A DNA stretch of 64,000 nucleotides, taken from positions 1,302,001-1,366,000 of the forward strand of contig JANFOG010000009.1 in NCBI GenBank assembly GCA_024336345.1, read 5' to 3'. Position 1 is the first letter of the stretch. Every line of letters begins with the position of its first letter. Source of the DNA: Mariannaea sp. PMI_226. Lineage: Eukaryota; Ascomycota; Sordariomycetes; Hypocreales; Nectriaceae. The notes beneath the pieces are model-generated. The model was not told where the DNA came from. It searched no databases and saw nothing but the letters and a program-made list of their open reading frames with translations. A program made the translations under genes and the position numbers. Of this stretch, positions 1 to 12,361 are shown piece by piece.

Positions 1-3000
1 GCCACAAATTCTCACCAGTCACTCAGGCTAGAGAAAAAGGTGGGATTGAGACGACAAGTCGCAGCATCAGAGGCCTCACAACAGGAATTGGGGTATATCA
101 TGGTATCTTGTAACTTCAGGTACCTCCGGTCACCACAATAATGGCCTAGCCGTGTGACACAAGTTTTGCTACGCCCCTCATGAGATTCAAGGGCAATGCT
201 CGCGCTCGCGCTATCCGCCTCCGTGACGAGGCTCCTTTTCGGTCAACACACCCCCCAGAGGCATAAGCTGTAATATTTATCAGAAGTTCTAATCTAAACA
301 AGTTGCAACTCTAGATTAAGTCAAATTCCGCCCGGCGTGATACAAGGGCTTCGGCTTCATGTTTTCCTAAACTGCGACCCCTATCCCCATTTTGGTCAGT
401 TTTCTCTGGGTAGTGGTAACAGCTGAGTGTTTAGTACGCAGACTAGAGGCCCGAGATCTGTTGGTGACATTACTGGATGCTCCGCCAGTATGCATAGCTT
501 CGTCAAAGCGTGTCATCACTTCTTGCATTGAGCCGTATCAATTCTGCGAATGGTCGTTGCCCCGTTCATGTCCTCTTCTACATGAGACACAAAAGGCCCC
601 GAGTGAAGAATGGATGAAAGTAAGCAGAAGAGGTAAAAATAGTACTGATAATGTTTCGATATGAGCAATGATTTACGTTCTCGTTATTCTGAGGACAAGT
701 TATTGGTCCCTAGCTCTTCGAGGAGTCGGCTATTGCCCCTGTTTCCCAACCACCTAGTAGAGATGATCCTCTGATATGTTGGAGCGTGTCAAGGGATATT
801 AAATTTGAGATTTTCACCCCCTCAATCCGAGAATGTAGACCGCGATATGGCAGAGAACAGCGTTTGCTATGGTCTTAGCTTGGGAGTGAGTCTTGCTGCA
901 GCGTCCGGCAAACGGCTGCCATCAACGATCAACCTAACCTGATACGAAGTAATCGTTTGTGTTGAAAACGACACTTTTTTTCAAAGACGTAGATAATGAA
1001 GAGAGTTTCTTTTCGTCACCACTGTGCTTATTTTTTTGGTGAAATGATTTCATACGGTGAACGAATGCGACTTCAATCATACTTGGCGGCGAACTGAAAG
1101 CACTGTCCTCCATTGGATCACCGCATCATGGAGATTGAAGATTTCACTAGACATAAATCGGGAAGAGGAGGCATGAGACTTGGGTATCATTTCGCCGAGT
1201 TATGAAATGTACCGTTGGTAGCCCAATAGGTCAGTGGAGAAGCAGTGTATAGGCGTCATGTTAAGCCTCCGAGACAAGGGAGACCCTCGACGAGCTGGGA
1301 CTTTTGCGACGAAAATGAGGAGATCACGATGAGTTGATCAACGGAACGTACTTCGCCTCGCCACTGTTCCACATCTTCTCCTTGATAACTTCCCCAAAGC
1401 GTTCATTTGTGGAGTTGGGGGTGAGGATACGGCCTTGAGATGCGCCGACTCGGAAAGATTGTTTGAATTTGGAGTAGAACGAAATCCATGCCGGAGAAAA
1501 GCAATTTCACTCCATGATGCAAAGCCGTCATGGAAAGCCTTTACTACTATCATTAAGACGAAATACATTGTACCCTACCCCTACTCGTGGAAGCTCTTGT
1601 TTTGTCTTTCTGATTACTCTGTGGCGAAAATGCCGTCCTCTTCATAAAAAAAGGAGTCATCTAACTGGCTAGCATAACTGAGCAGAGGGTCAAATGCAAG
1701 AGGGCTTTTGAAGAAATAAAATGGTAGTCAGGCACGTTCGAACATTAGGGCTAAATTCGGATTTTATGATATGTGATCAATTATATATTCATTCCTGACG
1801 TCTAAGGACAGGAATAACTAAGCTCCCTTGTGACCTAGCATGCGTCTCCGGAAATAAAAAAAAAAAACTTTGAATTAATACCGGTAAAACAGCTGGATAG
1901 AAAGTTTGAGGGAAAAAAAAATTAGGCTTTGAGAAGGGGTGAACGGAAGACATTGATTCTCGCATCCCGATCTCGCCTTATGGTCTTCAAAGCCGAAAGA
2001 CGCGGAGGCCGTCTCCGTCGTAAGCGCCGGTGGAGAAAAGGTCCGCGCCTTGACTTGCAAAAACGTTTGCGAAATGAATGGAGGTTTCTTTTTCAATGTC
2101 CCTTTTATCTTGGCATCCTGATACCATGAATGAATGACTCTTATCTGAGAGTTGCCTCAAAAGACTTGGATCATGGTTTGGTTAGACGACGGTGCCAATG
2201 TTCATCCCTGGCCTCCAGACACTCTAATGATCTAAATGATTGTTTCCATCCTTGGGAAGGGCGGCCGACCATCAACTTTGCGTTTAGGTCTTATGAGAAT
2301 CCACGTTCAAGAGTCCCTGGAGCTAAAGGGCATTGATTCTATTCTCACACTCACTTTGTTTCTCTCACCGATGCATATTTAGAAACTTACTAAGTCTTGC
2401 ACTTTATCACTCAGTAGCGGAACATTGCTTCTTAGGTTGTCTTGGGCTTGGTGACCGGGGAACTCGTAGTTCAAACCAGGCTGTACACCCCTTCGACGAC
2501 GATCCCTGTCATGGGGCTTTATTGTCCCCATTCGAATTGCTTTCGTTTAGGGACTTCCGGTCATAGCATCGCCATCACACCAGTAAACCAACATCATCCA
2601 TTGACAAATGTTTCTACGTAAGATAGAAACCGTAGTTCCTCGTCATGTCGTAGGATCAAGGTGTAAAGGCTGACGAAGGCACGTTGTGACTGGGATGATC
2701 TACAAGGCTCACCGCCAAATTTCCGAATTACATCAATACGCGACTAGAATAAGTAAGGAGGAGGCACAGACTAGAACTTAGGTGCAGGATATTAACACTA
2801 GAAGTTCATTCCGTAGGGCTGTCTTACCTTTTACTCTAGTTATGATCCAGAACTTGGTCTTGATGATGGAGTGATAGCCCGTTGTCTAGTGCTTGGTGTT
2901 TATTTATATTCTGATATTACATAACGAACCAGTATAGTGTTATTCAGTTTGTAAAAAGAACTATTGTCGGTACGGTACGAATACCCATGTGTTGCCGCAT

Positions 3001-4380
3001 ATGATGGCCGCAGGAAATCAGTTGAGCTGATGTATTTGATTCGCTAGCTTTCAGTTTTCAAACATGGGGTTTTCTCTTAATTGGTGACATTCGTAGCCAA
3101 CGTAACATTGGAGATATTAAGAAGGAAATTGATTCAGATATCGAGGGGGAGGAAGACTTGCTAGATGTCTCCGAGGTCCAGCATGCCTCGAAACATGAGA
3201 TCATGATTTGAACCATTCAGGCCCTTGAAAGCTCGGGCCGAGGATCAATATATCACAACTATGGCCAAAGGGATGTGAGTCTGGCAGACACAATTGGCAG
3301 AACGTCGACCTGAGCTACAAATGACGAATTAGTGGGAATGCTAGGTGACGCTAAAGGTGAGGCCGATGATGGCGAAAACGCCATCAACGCCAGGAAAAGC
3401 GGGAGATCCGGTTCCTCCATAGTCAAACCACACCTACCCCTAGCGATGGCGTACTTAGCCGAAGAAGAACAAACTAAGCTGCCGCCTGGGAAATGGAGTT
3501 CCATCCTTGCACTCCATAGCTATTAGTTATTTACCTACTTGTCTAAGTAAGTAGCGTGTCGATTCAACACCGAATCAGGTCCAGCTATTGCTAATTTGCG
3601 TGTTTCTAGCGCGGATGAATCCATAGCGTTCCTGATAATTAGGCTCGGTATTTCGCTTTTTGCAAGAAAAAGCTGGGGCAGCGGGCCATTCTACGTTGTA
3701 GTTGTACGTAACTTCCGGGAATGTACTGGCATGCAGTATCAAGACAAGACCATCTTTACATAGTATGTACCTACAACGCAAGGAAATGAAAGGCAATTGG
3801 CTGCATGTTGGGAACTTTTATTGGCGCATCCATTCGCGCCAACCCGGGATACGTGGGCCAAGAAAAGCTGCTGCTTGGCCCTGGTTCTGCAAGTGACAAC
3901 GACAGCGACAGTGACAGCAGCGACAACAGCGACAGCCGGGCCGGACATTGTCGCACTTTGCGAAATATACGTACTACTCGTACCTACGGAGCTTCGAGAA
4001 ACGTTTAGTTACAGGGTGCCGGCCCTAGGCTGTTTTCGGTCACCACCCCTGTCCAAGGGGACCGACTGACTCGGCGGGGAGGGCGAGAATGCCGCTGGCG
4101 AGATGCCGCTGAGCAGAGAGATGCCGCTCTTGAGATGCCGCAAGGTAGTCTAGACGCCTAGAGTATGTCACTGCCTGTCGAGTTAGCGGAGTGGTAGTTA
4201 TATCTGCTTCCTATGTCTTGGGTAAGCACACAAACAGTTATTATGACTACGTAGCTAGTGCAGTTGCCTGACATCATCATCAACTCTTGAAGGGATTTGC
4301 ATCTTTTGTATCTGCCGTCATTCTTCTTTGACCGTATGCTGTGTTATGGGTGTGCTCTGGGCAGAGTTATAAAAGAATTA

Positions 4381-4405
4381 GCGCATTTCCTCTTTGAGGA
4401 TGCGC
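4381..4405. repeat. Small inverted repeat (hairpin)
   Basis: GCGCAT, two unpaired bases and CCTC form the left arm; GAGG followed by ATGCGC forms the right arm, around a TTT loop. The pairing is seen directly. Nothing nearby identifies a function, and it lies in a region with no gene. Confidence 0.5.
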
Positions 4406-4703
4406 AAAACATCCATGCACAGCATGCAGAGAGAGAGAAGACAATGTGATGGATACCTCCCCGCTCTCACTTCTCTCTCTTTGTTGGGAAGAAGAAATGT
4501 TATAACTTAATTATTGACTAACAAGACTGCCCCGATCCCTATCCTCGTTACAGTAGCAATTCCCGTTAGTTATTCCCATCGGCTATGGATAGAATGCATA
4601 GTAGGTAGTAGTGTTTACCGTCGCTACGTACGCCCTTTCAATGATGAGGCTCCGCCCCGCGACTCTGCATCTCCGCTGCCGACCAAGGTCGACCGCCTAG
4701 AAA

Positions 4704-4790
4704 CAGAGGTAGAATCAGAGGTAGAATCAGAGGTAGAATCAGAGGTAGAATCAGAAGTAGAATCAGAAGTAGAATCAGAAGCAGAAGCAA
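4704..4790. repeat. 12-bp minisatellite (AGAGGTAGAATC type)
   Basis: About seven near-identical 12-bp units (AGAGGTAGAATC, drifting to AGAAGTAGAATC and then AGAAGCAGAAGC) lie in tandem. In one frame they would encode a Val-Glu-Ser-Glu repeat and in the reverse frame a Ser/Thr/Asp repeat, which explains the long open frames on both strands. No flanking coding sequence was recognised, so it is treated as a non-coding tandem repeat. Confidence 0.8.
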
Positions 4791-5640
4791 AAAGCAAAAG
4801 CGACAGCAGTTGGGTGGTTTGGCACCTAGTCCACTGTACCATCATCGCTGGGTTGCATTGCATTGGGGGATGGGGGCAGAGCATTTGGGGGTCCCTGGAG
4901 CACGGGATACAGAGAGCCACGGCACTGTGCTAACCTAGGCACAGTAGCTTATGTAACTAGGTCGAAAATAGATCGCCGCTATTACAGTGTAGGCCCCACT
5001 GTAGGCACGCTCGGTCCCAGAGGTGAGAGAGAACAGCCCAACAGCCCTGCGGGCTGAGTGGGAATTCCAATCGGCGACCCTTCCCAGGGCATTAGTAATG
5101 CGCATGCGCGAGCCTCTGCGGTCTGCACGCTACCATTCTCACTACCACTAACCACCACCACGATCACAACCGACGGCCAACCACGACTAACCCCCCCCCC
5201 CATCATGGCACTGTGAGCAGTGAGCAGGGAGGAGGGAGGTCATCTTTCTGACGAGGCGTCGCAAAGCTTTTTATCCGAGTAGGTTCGGTCGGTAATGCCC
5301 TGCACCGAATGTCTGCACTACACAGTAGAGCCATGTGTGTCTCGCCTCGTATCTTCTCGTCATCGTCGCCGTCGTCTCCTCCATTTCTTCTCTTCTTCTT
5401 CCCGCTGAGCATGCTTTTTCTGCCATTGAATTCTCCTTCTTCTGCGCTCTTCACACAGTAGCACACCTATCTTAGCTCCTCTGACATAGCACCTTTCACC
5501 TTACCTTGCCTTACCGAGTTCCAGTTCGCCTTTTCTCCCCCCCATTGTCCCCCCCCTCTCGTTCCTCCACTCCCTTTCCCCGGTCGCACTTTCGCACTTT
5601 GGTACCTGGTAACTTACCCGTGTACGTGCTTCACGATTCG

Positions 5641-5756
5641 CACCCATCTTTGCACCCATCTTTGCACCTATCTTTGTACCAATCGTTGAACCAATCTTTG
5701 CACCCACCTTCGTACCCATCTTCGTACCCATCTTCGCACTCATCTTCGCACCCATC
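5641..5756. repeat. 12-bp minisatellite (CACCCATCTTTG type)
   Basis: Nine to ten degenerate copies of CACCCATCTTTG, later shifting to TACCCATCTTCG, run in tandem within the pyrimidine-rich zone upstream of the bZIP gene. Because 12 is a multiple of 3, all three frames on both strands stay open and give spurious repetitive peptides. It lies about 0.83-0.95 kb upstream of the bZIP start and may fall in its leader or promoter. Confidence 0.8.
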
Positions 5757-6589
5757 GCTCACCTCACACACTAGCGTGTCCAGGAAGATTCGTCCAGGGC
5801 ATTCACCCCCCCTCCCCATCCTCTCGGCTTCTCCAGAGCTACACTAAAGTCCTGACTTTAAGCAACTCTCTTACCCCAGGGCTGAGCCGACACGGATCCG
5901 TCTTTTAATTCTTTCGATCTTGATCCTGGTTTCTTCTCACTTCATTAATCAATCCCTCCTCGCCCACCCTTTATCATCCATCATCCAGCATCACCCACTA
6001 GCCATCAACCACCAACCATCATACCAACTACCTATCTTGTGGTCGCTGTCGTCGTCACTTTTCAGCTTCTCAGTCTTGCTGCCTTCATCTCACGCGAATA
6101 CACACACCTTGTTTTTGCCGATCACACACTTGACTTGTCTTGTTCTTATTTCAAGCATAATCACAACGTCCTTCATCATCTTGGTCTCACCCCTGCCCCC
6201 CATAGCCAACATCATCACAAATCTCATCATTAGTCATCACCGTCTCTCTCTTTTCTTTACTTTTCTCGACTCCCTCACCTTTCCGCAAGGATTTCGTCAG
6301 TCAACACCAATTCGCCCCCCTGGCACATCGTTAGCTATTCAACCAGTTCACACCACATGCTCTACGAGGCACATTTTTTTGTGGACGTTTTAACACCTAC
6401 TGCACGTCATCACCAACAACCCCCGTCTCGGAACCGCGAGCTTCCGCTTTATCCGACTTGTCCGAAAACCAAACCAATTTCTAGACTCTTGTGTGCTCCT
6501 CCCAAAGAGCTATTTACCACACTCGAGAGTCTTTAGGATATTTACTGTAGGGATTTGGATACCTTAACAATTCTCAATCATCTACCTCC

Positions 6590-8538
6590 ATGATACAATC
6601 CCCTACCAGTGCGCCTACTTTGGCACGCACCACAATGAAGAGGGCCGATACCTCTGAATGTGGAGATGGCAGAGTGACCAAGAAGAGGTCGCGTGGTCGA
6701 CCTCGGCTGGAAACAACAGATGAGACTGCTGCTGAGGTTTGTTTTATCTTCATTTCATTCACCATCCCCCCGCGCATGTACTCGACTAACACTGTTACTC
6801 AGCGCCGTCGCACGCAAATCCGTTTAGCTCAGCGTGCATATCGTAATCGCAAGGATACGGCCATCGACGCTCTCAAGAAGAGGGTCAAGGAACTTGAGCA
6901 AGTGAATGAAGACATGGGTCATGAGTTCATGAACTTGTCCGACTTCTTCCTCAGCCAAGGAATGCTTCAGACATCACCCGAGGCTGCAATGCGTTTGAAC
7001 GAGGCTACTCGCAGGTTTCTTGCTCTGTCTCGCAAGGCGAGTGACGAGTGTGTCGACGATTGTGATGGAGATGACCACGCCGCTGATCAGAAGTCTGACC
7101 AGTTACCAACTGCCCGGCAAGATAAGATCAAGCGAGCTCTAAGCGACAGTGCATCCACCTCAACGTCATCAATGTCTGGTGATGCACAATCTACGCCCAA
7201 CACATTATTGAGCCACGAAGACATAAGTCTGTCTGGCGGTCGACAAATCTCGGTTACCTTTCAGCAATTGGATCCTTTAAGTCAAGTATCGGTCGATTCT
7301 GTCACTCAACCTAGTATCAAGGATTCGAGCTTTCCAGTCCTGGACTCTCAGGCAAACATCCCGCTCTTTAACAGCTCCATCTATACACAATCACCATTCG
7401 ATACTCTTCCGGCACCAATCTCATATGGCGCTCGGGAGAGAAGTTTTGGTCGTCGGTTCCAAAGAGAAACCGTTGAGGCCGGTCTTGCACTCGCGTTGAT
7501 GGAAAACCCGCCACCAGAACGTTATATGGCCGTCTTCAGCTTCTGCTTGCAGTTCGAGAGCAAGGAGGATATTATCAGGCGCCTGACTCTGGTCTTGCAT
7601 AGAACCCGTGAGGAGTCGTTGAACAACTGGAAATATCCCTTTACGAATCTCGGCGGCGCAGGCACCTGGTTGACGTATCCCGACTCAGCCGATAAAATGT
7701 CGTATCCCGATTCAATCGATAAATTGGTAGACGGGAATCCTGCAAGAGGTGAGGTTCCTATTGGAAACCATGGTCTAGCGCAGCCGTTCAAGCAGTCCCA
7801 AGCTACTGGTCTGTCTATTGGCCCATTCAGCGAAGAAGTCGAGTATACTCGTGACTTGCGCATTGATTATCGAATGCGGATGCTCTACCCCGGGTTTGAG
7901 GGCGACTTTTTCGATTCGGACGAGGTGGATACCTATTTGCACCAGCAAGGCATCATCATTCCTGAGGGCAAAGACTTTGTTGAGGCGGAGATTGATATTG
8001 AAGCCTTTGAGCGCCCACCAGAATTGCCACCAAGAGACTTCGGAGCAAAAAGACAGAGATTCTTCAGGGAGAATGAAACAGGAAACGGAGCTGATCTCAT
8101 GACACTGTACTCAAGTGACTTCCAAAACCCTGGAAATGCATGGCAGACATCTACTACGACGACAGTGCAAGGGTCCATTGCCTTGGGCGGCTCGTTTACT
8201 CCGGCAGGCCTAGATCCGCAGCTTTCAACATTCAGTGCCGAGCTTTCAGGAGCGAATGGGCAACAATTTGGCCAGGGCCTACGTTCCTTTGATAGTGTAA
8301 CGGAAGTTCCCTGGAACGTCTGGGAACCAGCTCCAGTGCCTGCTTCCAAGAAGACGAAGGTGGTGATCGATGTGAATAGGCTTGTTAAAGGTGAGAAGCG
8401 ATCTGGTCCCCAACAATATTCTTTTTTTATGGTTTACTAACTGTCCCAGAACTTGTCGATGCCTCGGTGTGTCTTGGCCGTAGCCCTGGTATTCGACCGA
8501 AGGATGTACAAAGGGCAGTGAAGCTTTCAATAACCTAG
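6590..8538 (+). CDS. bZIP transcription factor with AT-hook-like motif
   Basis: Predicted nuclear DNA-binding regulator of 607 aa in three exons: 6590-6736, 6803-8390 and 8450-8538. Splicing the first intron (66 nt, GTTTGT...CTCAG) joins an acidic stretch to a Yap-like basic region that starts near residue 50 (RRRTQIRLAQRAYRNRK) and runs into a short leucine-zipper-like heptad segment (about 65-95). An RGRP AT-hook-like core lies just ahead, at residues 35-38. The 66-nt intron is in frame, so an unspliced reading would interrupt the basic region with 22 extra residues. The second intron (59 nt, GTGAGA...CTAAC...CCCAG) restores a conserved-looking tail ending in KLSIT. The middle is Ser/Gln-rich and probably regulatory. 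A long CT-rich leader precedes the gene. The targets are unknown; the basic region resembles the Yap/aspercryptin-type group, but the subgroup is inferred. Confidence 0.9.
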
Positions 8539-9214
8539 GGAGACGCGGAAAGAATGTTATAGTAATGATAATACGGTCAAATATTTGTTTTTTGCTTCTT
8601 TTTGGAGAAGGTTTGAGGTGCAGGATTGGCTGGGATGGAATACTTCGAAGCCGGCGGGAATCTTTGGTTAACAAAAAGTGTGACCTCTCAAGGCGTTGGA
8701 ACAATTGATACCCAGGGGAATTCTTGTATGGGTGGCTTGCCAATCCAAAATTGAGCAGGGTTATAAGCAAAGGATATGCCAAATATTTAATATTCGTTTT
8801 CATGTGCACTTCTTTTCTTTGACTCAGTAGGATCCCTCATCTCCTCTAGCTTGAACGGCCTCACCGGCTTGCTTTTGTGCTTTCTTTCCCATCAGTCGGA
8901 TGAACAGGCTTGTAGAAGCTGGGCACAAGTTGTGAATATATCCTCATTACCCCAGATGCAATTTGGATGCAGGCCTGTTGATTGGAATAGTCTCACAACC
9001 ACATGTTGCTTTGCCATTTTCGTCTAGTACATCGGTCTATAGGGTAGACTGCTTTGCGCGGGAGGGGCGAGTTGAGTCTTGTTGCCGATCCCGAGAACCC
9101 GTGATGCATGCCACTTCACCCGACTCTCATCTACATTACGCATCCATTCATTATAGCAAAAAGAACATAGATTTTTATCCTTTTATCTTCGAAAACCTGT
9201 ATAAGTAGACTGTC
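8539..9214. other. Intergenic, bZIP to asparaginase
   Basis: This holds the 3' region of the bZIP gene and the promoter of the asparaginase gene. Open frames on the minus strand here overlap the bZIP 3' end and show no domain. No further element was recognised. Confidence 0.5.
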
Positions 9215-10711
9215 ATGGAGTATAAAGCTCAGGACCAGAGCCCTCGAGTCAAGCCTCGGCTTATCATCCATGGCGGCGCAGGCAACATCCGACGGGAGAG
9301 TTACTCTGGTGAGATGTACCGGGCGTATCGGGATGCCCTCATCTCTATTGTACGTCACAGCTAAGCTTGGCGGAGCACTGCCCTAGATCATATTACAAGA
9401 TTATCTAACCAAGTAAAAAAAAACCCGTTGTCAATTTAGGTCACAAAGACAAACCAGTACATGACCACTCCAGCACCCACTCTTGAAAAGTCGTCTCGTC
9501 ATGGTCTGCCATCATCTCTGGACGTCGCAGTCTTCGCTGTGCGACTCCTGGAGGACAATCCACTCTTCAATAGTGGGCATGGCGCAGTATTCACCCGCGA
9601 TGGCGTGAACGAGCTCGAGGCCTCCGTCATGGTCTCCCACGGCCGCAAGAAACGTGCTATCGGCGTCATGGGCCTCCGGCGGGTGCGCAACCCCATCCTA
9701 CTGGCCCGCGCGCTGCTTGATCATGGGGATCGCGATCTTGAACCAAGCGGATCAAGATCGCTTGAACAGCTGGTAACATCGGAAGCCGCGGACCTAGACG
9801 TCCCCAGCGCGCAAGGGCACACCCAGATCTACGGTCAAGCCGCAGAGCAGCTGGCGCATAGATACGGCCTGGAACTTGTCGACCCTGCGTATTTCTATAC
9901 GCAGAGGCGCTGGGACGAGCACGTCAGGGCACTTGAGAGAGAAAAGAAGGGACAGGCGACGGCGACATGGAGTGCCGACGAGTACTTGCCCCAGGGGACC
10001 TGCGGTGCGGTGGCGGTGGACGAGAACGGCGTCGTCTGTGCCGCTACGAGCACCGGGGGACTGACGAACAAGCTGACGGGGAGGGTCGGCGACACGCCTG
10101 TTCCCGGAGCGGGTTTCTGGGCGGAAGAGTGGACGGAGCATGGCGATCCGACTGGTACCAGTGATAATGGCCGTCATGCCAGCCCATGGGATGGTCTTCA
10201 AGACCCCCTCGCGAGCACTAGCCCCAGCATAATCTTGAGCGACTCCCTCAAGGGTATCCTAGCAGACTGCCTCCCAACACCCTTCCTCTACGCACCTGTA
10301 GTCCCTGCCCAGCAGCAGCGGCCAAAGTCCAAGCTGCTGACGACCAGATCGATAGGAGGATCAGGAACCGGAAACGGGGACTCCTTCCTGCGCACCAACG
10401 CCCTCCGCACCGTCGCGGTCATGGCGAGGTGGAAGCCCGAGCCCGGAGCCGCTGCGGTCACGCACGTGGCCGGGCCCGGAGGCGAGCTGCAGCTCAGCGC
10501 TGGGGATCGATGGGGCCGAAGCGGCGAGGGCGAAGGGGGCATCATCGGCATCGAGTGTGCGGTCGTTCGCGACGGCAGCGGACGGGTGGTGGACGTCAGG
10601 TCCGAGGTGCTGATGGACTTTAACTGCGGCGGGATGTTTCGAGCTTGGATAGACGATGAGGGAAAACCTGTTTTCAGTATCTGGACGAACGGAGCGGAGG
10701 ACAAGATGTAG
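9215..10711 (+). CDS. Asparaginase-2 family (isoaspartyl peptidase/L-asparaginase) Ntn-hydrolase
   Basis: Predicted 468 aa enzyme hydrolysing asparagine or isoaspartyl peptides, in two exons (9215-9349 and 9440-10711; intron 9350-9439, GTACGT...TTTAG). The first exon supplies the family N-terminus with the IIHGGAG motif, so the ATG at 9461 is internal and the start at 9215 is preferred. The nucleophile is the Thr of QGTCGAVAVD (about T232), where the precursor would cleave itself into two subunits; ATSTGGLTNK, GRVGDTPVPGAG and GTGNGDSFLR are the other substrate-pocket motifs of the family. An extra linker of about 80 residues before GSGTGNG, longer than in plant or bacterial members, is common in fungal forms. 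No signal peptide is visible, so a cytosolic location is likely. The 3' half is GC-rich, which opens many shadow frames. Confidence 0.92.
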
Positions 10712-12361
10712 ACTGTGAGGTGGAAAGGGGGTTGGCAGCAGAGCTGGTGGTGCAAGGGGCCGGATGGGACCCCGCGCGGCCAGCAATCGCCAGCCAGCGA
10801 AGGGCTATTTACAAGATATTATGATAAAGACCTTCAGAAACGTGAAAGAATCGTGCAACAGCGTACAAGGGGCAATGGTCTCCCGAGAAGGAGGGCGGAA
10901 GCTGACGAACCCAACGAGCTTGCAGCGTTCTGATAAGAGTCAATGCCAATCACGTCATTGACACATCCTTTTTATTTGATAACTAGTTGACGTGTCTGCA
11001 TCACCAAAGTAACAGCACAATGACTTCGGCCCCTTGTCGATTCACACATTCAATCAAAATATACGGTTACGTCGTAGGTAACTTATATAGAATTTTACTT
11101 ACAACTCCCCCAGCAAGCTTGACAGCGTCTTGTTTGTTGCGATGCGGCTTTTCCATCTTATAGGGTTACAATACGCAAATCTATGTCTACATGACCAAAC
11201 AAACAAATACAACATAATCATATAGTAGATATGCAGCATCTTGTCATTTCCGTATCCCCATAACTTTTTGGTCCCGTACGGTGGCAAATTCATAAACCTT
11301 CTGAACACCCCCGCCCAGGTAACAATAGAAAACAGACTTTTTCTCTTACGTTTTCCGATCCTTTCGTACTCTCAGACAGGCCTCTGAGAATGTGACGGTC
11401 CTGTTGTCACATGTGGCGAGCTCAATGCTTGAAGTGCCATCCCTTGTTTCAATCTCCAGCCGCTTCCTCTTGTTTAGAAGGAAGCCTGATAAGAAAATCG
11501 GCGATCCTTCAAGTAAAAGTGACTTGAAAAAGAAATATGAAAACACCTTGAGGAGTTATAATCTCCTCCAAAAAGCCCCCTTCACACACTGCGACCGGTC
11601 TCAGGTTCTCCAGGAATACCATAGTTGCAGTGATGCAGTTCCTTTAATTTCGTGTAAGCCGTGAGTAATACGCAAAAAATTTCAAAAGACCTCCCCCCAA
11701 AACCTAGTAATAACCATCCTTATCCTTGATACTCAAGAGCCCCCGTCAAGGCATGAAAGTAAACTCTCGGAGATATAACGAACCGTGGTTGATTGTGCTC
11801 CCTTGACAGTTGAACGCCAGGAACTGCCAACAAAAGTCTCCAAAAAGAGAAAAGAGAAAAAAATGAAAGAAGAAAAGACAATAAAAGGGGATTAAAATAC
11901 CCAAAAGAATGGGTATATCGCCTGTAACAAAACAAAACAAAGAAGAAAAAAAGCTAATCCAGAACTGCATTAAATAACAGAACCCCTGAATCAAAGGTTG
12001 AATCAATAGCCCAGTTCGGGACCCCGATATACGGGCTGGATAAGAGCCGCAACCGATTCGAGCCAAAGCGAATACAAGAAATAGAAGATTCCAATCCAGA
12101 CTGTTCCTCCGATGCCCCAAACTCCATGCCTTCTCCATAGTCTTTAGTGTACCCAAGGGTATCACTTGTCGTTAGTCGTTATTTTCCATCATCCACACTA
12201 CCTCATACTAATACCAAACCAGGTAATCGATAAATTGCCAACTGCTTGCTTTTCAGAAAATCTTCGAGATTGATTGAATAGTACCCCAGAAAAATATCGA
12301 GAGCGAGCTTGTAGACCTCTCTATTTTGCCGGGTGTCCATAAAGTGCCCGCTGCCGTGATA
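10712..12361. other. Intergenic, asparaginase to vosA (both 3' ends)
   Basis: A 1.65-kb convergent gap between two gene ends, with A- and T-rich runs and no frame with a recognisable domain. It probably contains the 3' UTRs; part of the vosA 3' UTR may be long. An alternative vosA last exon cannot be excluded. Confidence 0.4.

Larger units (their letters stand above)
1..6589. other. Gene-poor region and upstream zone of the bZIP gene
   Basis: No reading frame here has a recognisable domain, sustained codon bias or a consistent exon series. Roughly the first 3.5 kb is comparatively AT-rich with frequent stops. From about 5.2 kb the plus strand becomes strongly pyrimidine-rich, which is typical of a fungal promoter and long 5' leader for the plus-strand bZIP gene starting at 6590. 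Two 12-bp minisatellites, a short run of GAGATGCCGC-like repeats near 4086-4142 and a small hairpin at 4381 are present. A decayed element could be hidden here but was not recognised. Confidence 0.5.

Noticed and set aside
4514..4933. 139-codon frame carrying a Val-Glu-Ser-Glu repeat
   Set aside because: The repeat is a 12-bp minisatellite that stays open in all frames, and flanking residues show no coding pattern.
5920..6393. Plus-strand 157-codon open frame upstream of the bZIP gene
   Set aside because: Ser/Leu/Ile/His-rich peptide from a pyrimidine-rich leader with no recognisable domain; more likely 5' leader sequence.
8279..8809. Minus-strand 176-codon frame at the bZIP 3' end
   Set aside because: It overlaps the last two bZIP exons and their intron in antisense and has no domain.
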